Of a DNA stretch of 26,021 nucleotides, positions 10,799 to 21,075 are shown piece after piece; position 1 is the stretch's first letter; every line of letters starts with the position of its first letter. The translations under genes were made by a program, and so were the position numbers. Below the pieces are notes generated by a model. The model was not told where the DNA came from, ran no database searches, and saw nothing but the letters and a program-made list of their open reading frames with translations. Source of the stretch: Pisolithus tinctorius (Eukaryota; Basidiomycota; Agaricomycetes; Boletales; Pisolithaceae); contig JANFAH010000098.1 of NCBI GenBank assembly GCA_024663395.1, positions 120,001-146,021 on the forward strand, written 5' to 3'.

Positions 10799-12580
10799 TT
10801 TTTTTGGTCATTTAGGGTGTTTGTGATTTGGTCTAGCATTTGGTCTATGGCGGTTTGTCTCGCTTCATTGAGTGGTGTTGGGGTTTGTAGTTTCTGGCAG
10901 TAGTCATGTGCGATTTGGGTCATTTTATGGGTGTTATTTTGTATTGTTCCTTCTTCATCCTCAAGGGAGTATATTAGAATTTGTGTATTGATTTCTGTAT
11001 TCAGGGCATACCAGTCCTTTGAGTTGGTCTCACCCTCCTTTTCAAATTTTGCTTCTTTCGAAAGTTGTGCTGCTTTTAGGTTTTCCTCTGCAATGTCATT
11101 TAGTTTAGTTTGGATATTCGCAATGTTTTGTAGTATTTGCTCAGTTTGGTTTGTTGTTTCTGGTTTTTTCAGTTGTCTGAGTTGTTTTGCTAGGGTGTAT
11201 TTTAGTTTTTGTTTTTTCTTGTTTATTTGGTTCTTTTGTTTTTTGGTTTCTTCTTGGCTTATTGTTTTTATTTTTTGTTTTGTTTTGTCCCAGATTGTTT
11301 GTGGGTTTGTTGTTAGTCATTCTTTGGTTAGTTCTTGGTTTGTTAAGTTGTTGGTCTTTGTTTGGTATTGTTCTAGTTTTTTTTTGGTTTTGATGAGGAG
11401 TTGTTTTACTTGTTTTCAGAAGGGGAGGTGCTGTTCTATTTGGTTGCCAAGCCTCCACAGGCCAAGGCCTATGAGGGGCATGTGTATGGGGGTCATTTCA
11501 GTTATTACTAGGTGATGGTCTGAGAGATTGCAGTGTTCTGCCACCTCCCAGTGTTGGTAGTTATTGGTTTGTTCTATGTTTATATATATTTGGTCTAGTC
11601 TTGCTAGAGCTGTAGGGTTTTGTTTTTTGTAGGTGTACATCTGGTCCTGTGGATTTTGGGCTCTCCACCCATCTATGAGGTGTAGTGTTTCTTTTATTTC
11701 ATTAAAGGTGTTTATTGTTGTTGCATCATCAGCATGTGCTGGTAGCCTGTCTATCAGGCTTTCTACGAAGTTGAAGTTGCCAAGTATAATGGGGTTTTCC
11801 CAGTCATTTATTTGGTTTATTTTGTCTTTTAGAGTTGACCAGAATAGATGTTTTTCACCTAGTGTGTTTGGTGAGTAGATGTTTATCAGGTCTAGTGTTT
11901 GTTTGTCTGTTATTTTTATTTTTTTTTGTAGCCTTGCTGCTCTTCTGGGTATAATTATAGTGTGTTTGAGTTGTTTGTTTTTGAGTAGATCTTTGTTTAG
12001 GACAAAGGCTGTCCCAGCCAAACAGTTTTCTGCCTCTGATGGGTTGCTTAGGATTGTTAATTTGGGTGCAATATTTTCTAGTTCTGATTCTTCTTTTGTG
12101 TTGTTGGCCTTTTATGTTGAAGGTTGCGATTCTTGTTCCTTTTAGTTTTTTTCCTTTTTGTTGGTTGGTGTTGTTGGCATTTTGAATTTGTTCATTGTTA
12201 AGGTTGAGGGGGTTGTGGTTATTGTTAGTGTTTGTGTTTTGGTTGTTGTTGTGGTTATTTACAGTGCTATCTATGCTATCTACTAGGGTGGGATCGTTTC
12301 TCACTGGTGCAAAGTCTCCAATTCTGCAGGTCAACATTTGCCTCAGGGGATTTAGGAGAATTGGATTGGAGTCCATGTTTAGACTGCTAGCCCCCAAGCA
12401 TCTAGCAGCAGGCACCACCACTGCCCCAGTGACACCATCAAGGGATCTCAAGACAGTCCAAGGTGGTACACTAGTAGTTTCAGTTGTATTCATCACGATT
12501 GTTATGGTTGAGGTTTTGTGTCCAGGTAATCCAGGTTTTGTAGTAGTTAGAAAAACCTCATAAACTAAGTTTCCACTCAT
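10799..12580 (-). pseudogene. LINE-B ORF2, N-terminal part: AP-type endonuclease and linker
   Basis: From an ATG at 12578-12580 about 115 residues precede an Asn-rich spacer (about 12170-12260) and then the start of the endonuclease domain, ATFNIKG, near 12120. Directly after it the frame changes and the sequence jumps to the middle of the domain (GTAFVLNKDLL near 12010). The strand carrying the conserved QET glutamate is missing, which implies an internal deletion. The core metal-binding motif reads GNFN near 11775 instead of GDFN, and SDHH near 11520 is kept. Beyond the domain the frame continues through TGA stops at 11416-11418 and 11317-11319 into a lysine-rich linker up to a frameshift in a T8 run near 10798-10806. 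The endonuclease must be inactive. Confidence 0.82.
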
Positions 12581-12689
12581 TTATTTGTGTGTTGGTTTTG
12601 GTTTTGTTTGTTAATTAGTTTTATGGTTTTGATTTTATTTTACTTAGTTGGTTCATACATTTCAGGTTTCAGCGATGGACAAGGCAATG

Positions 12690-13230
12690 TGATTGACCGC
12701 TGAATGTGGGTTCAATCCAAGACACCCCCCCAACTGGAGGATCTGCAGTGCCCGTAACTAGCCAACTAGCACCCCCTTGCTACAGTCCTGAGACTTACTT
12801 GACACCCTAGCTGCTTTCATGCTAGGATGCCTGACTGACAGATTTCATTAGCCAACCATGGGTCATATGGTCTGGGACATACTGGAGGAGTACTACTTTC
12901 TTTCTGTCCAAGATACCCCCCCCCCCCCCCCCCCATGGCTAGCCAACAATTACCGTCACTGTGGTGTGAAATTCCTAGCCTTACTTGACAGCCAAGCACA
13001 TTCCACCTCAGAGACCCGACTGAAGAGCTTCATTAGCCAATTGCAGGATGTGTAGTCTCATGCCTACTTGACACCCTGGGTGCATTCAGTCCAAGATACC
13101 CCCAACTGATAGATCCCCCAGCACCCGTATTAGCCAGCTGGCATCACTTCCATCAGCTCCTTGGACTTACTTGACACCTGAGTGCATTCCGTCCAAGACA
13201 CCCAACTGGAGGCTTGCCTGTGGGGCCTGT
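12690..13230. repeat. Degenerate tandem repeats with a C19 tract
   Basis: Recurring blocks carry ACTTACTTGACACC, GCATTC(A/C)GTCCAAGA(T/C)ACCC, CAACTG and AGCCA(A/G)CTAGCA-like text, seen near 12700-12820, 12900-13000, 13060-13160 and 13165-13215. The spacing is irregular (about 100-185 bp) and copies differ by indels. In one copy the ACCCCC segment has grown to C19 (12916-12934). No coding frame is apparent. Confidence 0.6.
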
Positions 13231-13500
13231 GCCCACATAGTAGGAAAGGGCCTGTGTTTGGTCTGCTTTGGCCACTTGCACAAAAGGCATGAGTTTTGGT
13301 GTCCACAATTGCATGTTTTTGGACACTTGGTGGACTTTGAAAAATTTCGATGCATTAGTGGCTGTGTGGCACTACACTTTGTTAATGAAAAATGCATAGA
13401 CAAACAAATGCACACACTACAACCACTAGTGCACAACACAACACTACATTACTGATCAAAAATTATTCACATGTGCCATCCAACACCACCATGCACATGC
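13231..13500. other. Unassigned sequence between repeat clusters
   Basis: A plus-strand frame here contains a cysteine-rich stretch (LACGACAHIVGKGLCLVCF) that loosely recalls a zinc knuckle, but the fourth ligand is missing and no neighbouring coding sequence supports it. I cannot assign it. Confidence 0.2.
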
Positions 13501-13512
13501 ACTGACAGCTCT

Positions 13513-13751
13513 GTCACATGACCCCAATACCCATGGTGTGAGGTGGCCATCCAAGACAGCCATACTCATTGTGAGCCACCTGTCACAGGTGGCCATGTGC
13601 ATGTGCAGCACTTCAGTGACATGACCCAATACCTGTGGTGTGGGGTGGCTGTCCAAGACAGCCAACCCCACTGTGATGGGACATAGTCACAAGATCATGA
13701 CCTCTGTGATGTCCATTATTCACATTGCCATCTGGCTGTTTGGGACAGCCA
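13513..13751. repeat. Hairpin-repeat cluster 1 (three copies)
   Basis: Copies of the 19-bp palindrome lie at 13544-13562, 13646-13664 (perfect form TGGCTGTCCAAGACAGCCA) and 13733-13751. The first two sit in tandem units 102 bp apart that also share a GTCACATGAC/GTGACATGAC word (13513-13522, 13616-13625), CCCAATACC and GGTGTG(A/G)GGTGG. The palindrome has 8-bp arms around CAA and can form a cruciform or an RNA hairpin. Confidence 0.8.
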
Positions 13752-13945
13752 ACAGTGGAGTATGCAGTCAGGTATCACTGCAAGCATTTCACAACTTTTA
13801 CCAATGCCAGCTCAGCTTTCAAAGGAAGAGCTTTGTCTCATTTGCTTTCACAATGCTTCAAGCCATTCAGTTGTAGTCATAGCAATTTGATGGCAGACAG
13901 GAGTTATACAATTTGAAAAAGGCAAGTCTATAGTATAGTACACAT

Positions 13946-14197
13946 TTAAACATGCAATCCTCTCAAAACTTCATTGAACACTACATTCATAGAGTTGTTT
14001 GTTTGGTGTCCTTGGCCACTGTGCAACATCTTGATGTTCCTTGGATGGGTACATCTGGACAGAGCAACATATAGTTGCCCATGAGAGAACACAGGTGTCC
14101 TGAGGTCAAGGCCTACATGTTGGACTGTCTGGCCTTGTGATATGTTAATGGTCATTGAGTAGGCCAGATGAACAGGGAACAGCTTGTGGCTGAACAT
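13946..14197 (-). pseudogene. C-terminal fragment of a Helitron-type PIF1 helicase
   Basis: PIF1-family 5'-3' DNA helicases form the C-terminal half of the Helitron RepHel transposase. The 83-residue frame ends with the hallmark [14 protein letters not shown] followed by [21 protein letters not shown], the last helicase motifs of this family, and a stop (TAA) at a plausible distance. In the motif normally read TINKSQGQ the lysine is isoleucine. Upstream on the same strand the sense can be followed a little through TGA codons (14200-14330), but the Walker motifs and the Rep domain are not visible, so only the tail remains. The Helitron 3' end (a hairpin followed by CTRR) was not identified with confidence. 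Confidence 0.8.
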
Positions 14198-14891
14198 GAG
14201 CCATCTTTGTCTACATCACCTGCCGAATCTCCACTGCCCTTCCATTGTGACTCAATGACCTCTGACCAAGGACAGTCAGCATTTGAAGACCCTGGGAGGT
14301 GTAGGGAGTGGTATACTCCCCAAGGCTGAAATAGGGATCCCAACACCAAAATTCTGCCATTACCAAAGTCAACCCCTATCACAGTTCCACATCTGTCATC
14401 TTCAGAATTATTACACCCACCTCATGCATCCACCTCATGTGCTGCCTCACCTGTCAAACCTTTGGAGCTCCCCTGTCCATTGATAACACACTCCAGTCAT
14501 TGTCCTAGAATTCCATGTCAACATCAACCTGACATATGTCTATCTGGAAATTCCACAGTTGTGTCACCTCAACCTTCACCTCACCATGTAGCTGGGAAAC
14601 CATGCAGATCATCAGTAAAGACTCCAGTTACCCCTCTCATTCTTTTCCCATGAACCTTTCTCTGCATTGTGAGAACCCCTTTGCATCTATGGCCTCTACC
14701 CTTTGCATTCCACTCCATGGTACAGTGTACACTCGTCCTGTCAGAAGATACCTGTCTTTCCTGTTTGTCTTTCTCAGTTACTACTTTACAGTTTGTTTTC
14801 ACACATTGCTGTATGGCTTTGGCATCTGACATGTCGCCCCCTTTGTTTTTTGGAATTTTGCTTTACCTGCCCACATTTCTCCAATCAGTAC
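14198..14891 (-). other. Degenerate interval between PIF1 tail and the unknown gene
   Basis: Short minus-strand frames exist but no motif is recognisable, and stops are mixed. It may hold the eroded middle of the PIF1 helicase and the 3' end of the unknown gene above it. Confidence 0.35.
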
Positions 14892-16589
14892 CTAGTCATC
14901 ATAGTCAGTGGGAATATGTTGGCAGGCTTCTTTTGCCAACAGGAGGAATTTCTCATTGGGTTGATGATGCAGGCCATTGATGATCCAGATCATGAGGGCA
15001 CCCAAGCCCAGAGCACAGTCTGATTTTCCATCTCTGAAATCACTGTGGAGCAGGTTTTTGATCACCATGTGGACTTCAGCTAATCAGTACCACTTGAACC
15101 ACCTAACACAATCAAGAATGATTAGCAATTGCAATAGCATGAGAAGAATTTTCACTCACCACCATGACATAGCAGGGAGAGGCACCAAACAATATCAACT
15201 TGGGATGGTGGTGAGGGCTGGGAGTGCCTGGGAGAATCCAACTCAAACTTTGAGCTGTGCATAACCCTCCTGTGCACATCCACCCTCTGAACCACCAGTA
15301 CATTCAAAGAGGATCTTGCTCATCTCCTCAGTTTTCTTGATGACAGTTTCAAGATTGTCAGTGGTGAGAAGAGACATGGGATCCAGTGGGGTGAATAGAC
15401 CTGGATGAAGCTGATAAGACATAGTCTTCTCTGTTGTGTAGGCCTGAATGTAGTGAAGTTCATCATCATGTCCTTTCCTCCCAGGTGCATATCAGAAACC
15501 ACTGAGGTCTTTCAGATGCATCATGTGATCAATGTGGAATGTGGATTTGGTGACTATTGGATCAATGACTTCCTGATCCAGTGATGGGAGACAATGGGCA
15601 AGAACAATCTCATGCCCAGTTGCATGCCAAGTGACAAGCTGGTCATGTTGTCCAAATTCAAGACCAACATTGATGTACCAGCTGTCTGGATCAATCTTCT
15701 CCATAAGAAGCACATCAGTGAATTTTTGGAGGGCCAGATCTTGATCCTGTGCATCAAGGGGATCATGCACAGTGGCACCTTTCCACCCTCTGAATTCATG
15801 AATGAAGTATGTGTCTCAAAAGTAGGGTTGCAGTGTAGCAAGCTTGGTGAGATATTCCTCCCCAAAAATGGGCAGTATATGGGCAGGAATATCATGAGAG
15901 CCTTCATGGATCATTCCTGTTCAATCATGATAGAGGCTGAGAGCTGAGGAGTAGCTGGCAGGCCAATGGGATGCTAAGTTATGCATGTGCCTTTGCACAA
16001 GTGGATGCAGGCATTTATCATACACCAGTTCGAGATCTTGGGATGGGATAGCCCTGGACTCATACTTGCCAACCATGTGAGGCAAGAACACTCAAATGAC
16101 AGATTGATTGGCAACCTTGCCCAAGTAAAAATTGGGGATCTTGTGCATTGGCAAGTTCAGCTCTCTTCCCTGTTATGTAGGATTTGGTCAGACTTGGGAC
16201 ATAGGCTGGAACCAATCACTCACATCCACATAGGCCTTGGCCTTGAGATGATTATCTGATATCAAAGTATATTTGAATGGAGGGATTGGAGTGAGTTCCA
16301 AATGATAGGAGTAAGGCAAACCATGTGAAATGCCTATGAGGGAATCATAGTCATGGGAAACTTCATAGGACCTGTGGTTTGGGAGGTTGTCACAGGCATT
16401 GACAGTGATGTGGCCAGGTTCACCATCTGGTTTGTGGGTGTGGCCTGAAAGCATGAATCTGTAAAATTGTTTGGCAGCATAGGCCTTGTCCCTGGGAGTA
16501 GCTGCATCCTCTTGGAAGTTGGCATAGAGCTCATCTGCTTGCATACAGAACTCATGGAAGCTGAGCTGGGTTGGGGGACTGGTTGCCAC
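14892..16589 (-). pseudogene. Decayed gene of unknown function, one 57-nt intron
   Basis: A single frame can be followed from an ATG at 16589 to 14892 through eight TGA stops (16188, 16092, 15921, 15816, 15492, 15243, 15195, 15084), one TAA (16173) and a final TAG (14892). Coding sense on both sides of each stop is smooth, for example HDIPAHILPIFGEEYLTKL, DTYFIHEFRGWKGATVHD, DPDSWYINVGLEFGQ, YIQAYTTEKTMSYQLHPGLF and CALGLGALMIWIINGLHHQP. An intron at 15103-15159 has GTGAGT, a CTAAT branch point and TTAG, and removing it keeps the frame. About 540 codons result. I recognise no catalytic motif or named family. The predicted protein is soluble in most of its length with a hydrophobic segment near the C-terminus. 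Proximity to a Helitron tail on the same strand suggests, but does not prove, that it travels with a transposon. Confidence 0.7.
15103..15159 (-). other. Predicted intron in the unknown gene
   Basis: GTGAGT donor, CTAATC branch-like site and TTAG acceptor on the minus strand. The 57-nt length is a multiple of three and the flanking frame is shared. Confidence 0.6.
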
Positions 16590-17502
16590 TGGACATAATG
16601 GAGGATGGTGCTTGGATCAAGAGGGAGGAAGGGAAGGAAGAAACATTCTCAGATGTGACAGCCAGGTATATATGCAGTTTGCAGTGGCATATCAGTCAGT
16701 TAAAATTTTCAGCACTACATCATATTTGGATTAGCTGACAAGAGCATCTGCTTAGTGGTGTCATAGTTAGTTCAGGGTTGGTTGCATTCATGAGTCATGG
16801 GCAATGCTGAATACTGGGCAAATGATCATAGAAGAGAATGCATTGGCCAATTCCATTGGATGGAAAGCTAGGAATGGCATGAGGCAAGAAGTATTGATGA
16901 TGGGTGCCTTGCTGGGTGAATATAATGGAATGTGGAATTGTCACATGTGAATTGAAGATGGCTGTGTTGGACAGCCAGTTGTGACAGGGGTGTGAATATC
17001 GAGCCATATATAGCTGTAGTTCCTGCACAGCAGCAGAGGTAGACCAGTAGTCAACATTCTTGTACCCACTGTAGTTCACGTAGTGTGCCAGGCTGGTCTC
17101 TCCCTATTTCTAGGAGATTGATCAGGTGTGTGACAGTGAATGGACTATGTGTTTAGTGGTCCTGAACATCATCAGCAAGTAGTATGCCTACTTTACTTCT
17201 ACATTACCACCATTCCTGCCATAAAGAAGGAAGAGGTTGAGCTTTGTCTCCCTCTTAGGTTCCTCCCTTACAAAAGGGAACTTTCTACTCTGCACCTTTC
17301 ATGCTCACTTTCCCCACTCACCCCACTCCCCTTGCCTCCTCTCAAGCTTTTCCATGAGGTAACTCCGGAACTCGTTTATCCCTCACCTTCACCCTCCCCA
17401 ACCTGAACAAACTTGGGTTTGTCTTCAACCAACCCTACAATCTTTGGAACAGACATTCCATCCACTGTCCCCGATGTAAACCAGTCCCACTAACTAGCAG
17501 AA
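16590..17502. other. Non-coding region upstream of the gypsy gag
   Basis: No credible gene is seen. It should contain the 5' LTR and leader of the gypsy element if they survive. A TGTGACAGTG at about 17129 could be an LTR start, but I cannot match it to the sequence after the polypurine tract at 21171, so the LTR is not called. A TATATA word lies near 17006. One copy of the 19-bp hairpin sits at 16959-16977. Confidence 0.4.
16941..16977. repeat. Single hairpin-repeat copy with adjacent TCACATGTGA palindrome
   Basis: TGGCTGTGTTGGACAGCCA at 16959-16977 is a TTG-loop variant of the 19-bp palindrome. TCACATGTGA (16941-16950) precedes it by 8 bp, the same pairing of two palindromes seen in the larger clusters. 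Confidence 0.65.
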
Positions 17503-18498
17503 ATGGACCCCACACAGCCCCAACTGCCTCCTGTTGATTATGCCATGGTGCAAGCAATGGCAGCAGCAATGGCTCAGGCCATGCAGCAATACATGCTGGT
17601 GCCAGCTGTGGCACAAACAACCAACTTTGACCCCACCAAGAGGGGTGTTGCTGAACCCAGAACTTTTGACAGTTCCATGGCAAAATATGAGGAGTGGGTG
17701 ATCAGGATGAGAGCCTACTGCAAAGTGGCAGTCCACCACTATAGAAGTCAGGATTGCATGGCTTTCTGGACCTGGATGACTGGTCTGATAGCTGGCAACT
17801 ATGCAAGAGCCAAGTTGGACTTTCACTTGGCAAATGGAAATTGGCCTACCACTGATGAGGTGGTGGCCAACCTCAACTCTCACTTCCGGCCCATGAACAA
17901 TGGGGATTGGGCCTGGAAGAAAATGCAAAAGGTGAGGCAGGGTCAGTCTCAAATGGATGCCTTCTTGGCAGAGTTCGATAGTTGGAAGCTCATGGCCAGT
18001 GCTTCTGATGATTTGGCCATCCTGTGCCTAGAACAGGCCATAAACCCTGAGGTGCTCTGCCTCATGCATCACTTGGGGAAAAGAAAGGACATGTACAAAG
18101 AGTACATAATGGAGCTCTAGTTGGTGGCCAGAAATTTTGAAAACCACTGATATATGATGGCCTCCTCTTTGAGGGTATGGCCTCAGAATCAACCTCATGG
18201 CTTCTCTGCCACAGGCACACAACCCAGAGCTAGTGCTCCCATGGACATAGGTGCTGCTCTGCAGAAAGGAAAGGGGAAGGGACCCCCTAAGGACAAGTCC
18301 CACATCACGTGTTTCAGATGCAGCCTGAAGGGCCATTACTGAAGCGAGTGCCCTAAACAGGCACAACCACAAGGACACCCCATCAGGGCTGTAAATACTG
18401 ACACTGGACCTGACCCCTGCCTGAAAGCAATGGAGGGGATGAGCTTTGAACAGATTGTCGCTCATATCAACCAGTTAAAAGAATCGGAGCTGCAGTGA
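17503..18498 (+). pseudogene. gypsy gag: capsid plus CCHC zinc knuckle, with stops
   Basis: Gag forms the virus-like particle that packages the element RNA. The ATG at 17503 opens a 206-codon frame with an alanine/glutamine-rich start and the retrotransposon-gag pattern (RTFDSSMAKYEEWVIRMRAYC, then a tryptophan-rich FWTWMTGLIAG and a later HFRPMN..D.AWKKM). After TAG 18118-18120 and TGA 18148-18150 the same frame continues to a zinc knuckle at about 18310-18351: C-FR-C-SLKG-H-Y-stop-SE-C. The TGA at 18340-18342 falls exactly at one of the four variable positions of CX2CX4HX4C. A further TGA lies at 18496-18498. Lysine/glycine-rich sequence precedes the knuckle. Confidence 0.84.
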
Positions 18499-19675
18499 AA
18501 TCAGGTCCTGCAGACTCTTCTAGTATGCGGACATTTGTTCCTGTTTCCTCTTCTTCTCTTCTTGGTTTTTGTTCTACTTATGGAATTAAAAAACAAAAGA
18601 AAATATAAAGGTTGAAAATAAAAATACCAAAAATAGTGTACCAGTAATTTCTTTCAATCATTTCTCTTTTCTTGATGTTGAAGAACCACAGGAGTTATTT
18701 AATGGTTCAGAATCGGTTTCTTCTCTCTAGTTTTACATCATCTGAAGTGGAGTCCCAAAAGGGCTCGGGGCCAGATGTAAAACTGTGCCTGCTTAATTCC
18801 ACTTGCAATAAAAAACAAAAAAATGTTTCTTTCGATCTCCCAGATCCAGAGGGTAGTAGTGCAAAGACCTCTGTATGGTCTGAAACCTGATGCATGCTGA
18901 ACCTAAAGGATTCTGTGGAGGTCCCTTTGGTTTTATGAATGAATGCCAGCTCAGCATTCAAGGTTAATGCACTACTTGATAGTGGCACTACTGGAGTATT
19001 TATACACAAGGACTTTGTGGAAAGGAACCAGATTCCAAAGATAGCACTGCCAAGGGCAGTTGACATATTTAATGTCAATGGATTGCCTAATTCCACTGGA
19101 AGAATTATGCATCAGGCTCACCTTCAAGTCTCCTACCTTGACCATCATGAGGAACTTCTTGCTGAGATTACCGATCTAGGAGGTAGTACCATGATCCTGG
19201 GACACACCTGGTTACATCAGCACAACCCACTGATAGACTGGAAGACTGGCGAGGTCAAGATGGGCAGATGTCTGGCTAGATATCAACAGTTGGCCCCTAA
19301 GTCCTTGTTCATACACAAGGTTGAGAAGCTTGAAAGGGAAGCCACAGATTCTTACATAACCTGGATTTGAAATCCAGGAATGGACAAACCAAAAACAGAT
19401 AAAACCCCTGAGGAACTTGTTCCAAAGGCATATTGTGAATATTTATTGGTCTTTTCTGAGAAGGAATCTGAGCACATGCTGCTTAGGAAACCTTGGGACC
19501 ATGCTATAGAACTAAAGGAGTCATTTGTACCAAAGAAGGGAAGGTTGATCCCTCTCTCCCCTGATGAGCAGAAAGAAGTCAGTGACTTCATGGATGGACA
19601 GCTCAAGAAGGGTTATAAGAGTTCATTCCCTGCATTGCAGAAGAAACAGCTGCTAGTACAGCTTGACTTTACCTG
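18499..19675 (+). pseudogene. gypsy pol N-terminal part: aspartic protease and start of RT
   Basis: One frame, different from gag, runs from about 18650 to 19675. After a variable linker it reaches the retroviral-type protease: NALLDSGTTGVFIHKDF near 18967-19017 with the catalytic DSG, then ILGHTWLHQHNP near 19194. In this family the sequence just before the RT core (KPWDHAIELK, FVPKKGRLIPLSPDEQKEV, LKKGY) comes next and is present at 19488-19615. The RT core itself is not: text after about 19615 is short and leads straight into integrase. TGA stops lie at 18888-18890, 18936-18938 and 19368-19370. The 18540-18660 stretch is AT-rich and has TAA stops, so it may be noise or a small insertion. 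Confidence 0.8.
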
Positions 19676-20458
19676 ATGCATGTATGGAAGCACCACAGAC
19701 TTCTGGACTCTATTGTATCAGACAGAGGCCCACAGTTTGCCTCTTCCTTCATGAAGGAACTATTTAAAATGCTGGGAGTACAGCAAAAACTCTCTATGGC
19801 TTTCCACCCACAAATGGATGGACAAACAGAATGGTTGAACTGCAAGATTCAGCAGTATTTACAGATGTATGCCAGCCAACAACAGGCTCATTGGGAGGAA
19901 TGGCTACCTTTGGCTCAGTTTGTGTACAACAACTCTGCCTCATCTTCTACTGGCAAGTGCCCCTTCGAAGTTACTCGATCCTATAGACCTAGGATGGGCA
20001 TCAAACCAATGACTTCAAAGGTAGAAGCAGCAGAGGAAGTTGCTAAATCCTGGTTCCAGGTGTTCCAGGACATAAAAGCAAACCTCACCAAGGCACATTC
20101 CTGGCAGAAACAGCAAGTGGATAGAGGCCACTTGACTGCCCCTTCCTACTCTGTTGGATCTCAGGTCTGGCTAGCTACAGACCATCTGTTCCTGACAGAA
20201 TGGCAGAGCTGTAAACTTTCCAAAAAGTGGATCAGACCATATGAAGTGCTAGAAGTACTTCCAAATGCTCTTAAGTTAAAGTTGCTGCACAACATGAGGA
20301 TTCACCTGGTTGTGAATGTCTCATGGGTTAAACCCTATCTCAGTGCTCTTGATGGGCAGTGTCAAGTCCAGGCCTACTCCAACCAACTCCAATGCTTAAC
20401 AAGGTCTAGAGAAGGGTTCGGAAGCAAGTCCGACACAGAAGAACAGAACTCCGACTAG
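19676..20458 (+). pseudogene. gypsy integrase, C-terminal half
   Basis: This 260-codon frame begins inside the integrase core at SIVSDRGPQFASSF. The aspartate there and the glutamate of DGQTEWLN are separated by 35 residues, matching the D(35)E spacing of retroviral integrases, but the first catalytic aspartate and the zinc-binding HHCC domain are missing. The rest follows the family: WEEWLPLAQFVYNNS, STGKCPFEV, VDRGH, GSQVWLAT, LSKKWIRPYEVLE, HLVVNVSWVKPY. In family members QTERLN/QTERVN is usual. Here arginine is tryptophan, as a CGG to TGG change would give. The frame ends in serine-rich text at the edge of the CpG-rich block, so the last residues may not be original. Confidence 0.88.
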
Positions 20459-21070
20459 CGGAGTGTCAGCAGGAACGAAGACCGCTGAGACAACCCCCTT
20501 GCACGATCTCAGCCCTCATATTTCAGAGGGAGAGTACAGACAGAGAGTCGGAGATAACTCTGACAGACAGAAGACGGAATCAGAGGGAGTAGGAACTAAG
20601 TTGATATTCGTACTAAAGAACAGCGGAGTACAGTACATGCTTTTATACCACTACGGAGGTACAGTAGCCGGAATCGGAACTGACATACGGAGACTCATAA
20701 ATTTTCAAGTAAAATTTCCTGGACGACAAATGAAGGGTAGACAGAGGACATACGAACGGGTAACACAGAACATCTAGAAAAGGAAATAGTCCAGATGCTG
20801 GACCATGCGGTGAGCACGCTGCGGAGTACCTGACTGTGAAGGTAGTCACATGACCCCTCAGAGAACAGACCACTCAGTCCGGTAGGAGAGAAACACAAGT
20901 CTGACAACAGTCGGAGCAGAGATGGTTCATAGACGATAGAAGGTGGGTGGAGTTGGTGTGGAATGAGCGAATGACCGGCGGAGAAGGTTGCAGAGTGAGT
21001 AAAGACCTATGACGAACGCACAGTTATGACAGGCAGCCTGTTAGCAGGCCTGGACTGCAGAGGGTTACCG
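20416..21070. repeat. CpG-rich block inserted between integrase and chromodomain remnant
   Basis: I count 30 CpG in about 655 bp here against 2 in the preceding 740 bp of integrase. The text repeats CGGAG, GGAGTAC and AAGTCCGA-like words and has no coding character. A GTCACATGAC word lies at 20845-20854. GGGTT occurs just before the block (20414-20418) and at its end (21062-21066), a possible 5-bp target duplication, though the block does not begin TG or end CA. Confidence 0.55.
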
Positions 21071-21075
21071 ATGAA

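Larger units (their letters stand above)
7646..12580 (-). mobile_element. LINE-B: nearly full-length Tad1-like LINE, decayed
   Basis: Order on the minus strand: an N-terminal region with an Asn-rich spacer, endonuclease, reverse transcriptase, an RNase H-like segment, a C-terminal CXC..EH..C zinc-binding motif, then A11. This order is typical of the fungal Tad1 group. The sense strand is very A-rich (long AAA/ACA/CAA runs), unlike LINE-A. It has at least two frameshifts (near 10800 and 8660) and about eleven in-frame TGA stops. No separate ORF1 is visible upstream. The 5' boundary is not defined. The first likely start is at 12580, and sequence above it does not resemble 18S. Confidence 0.85.

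Noticed and set aside
15594..15947. Plus-strand 117-codon frame opposite the unknown gene
   Set aside because: The minus-strand frame is coherent over 1.7 kb with an intron and CpG-type stops, while the plus frame is isolated.
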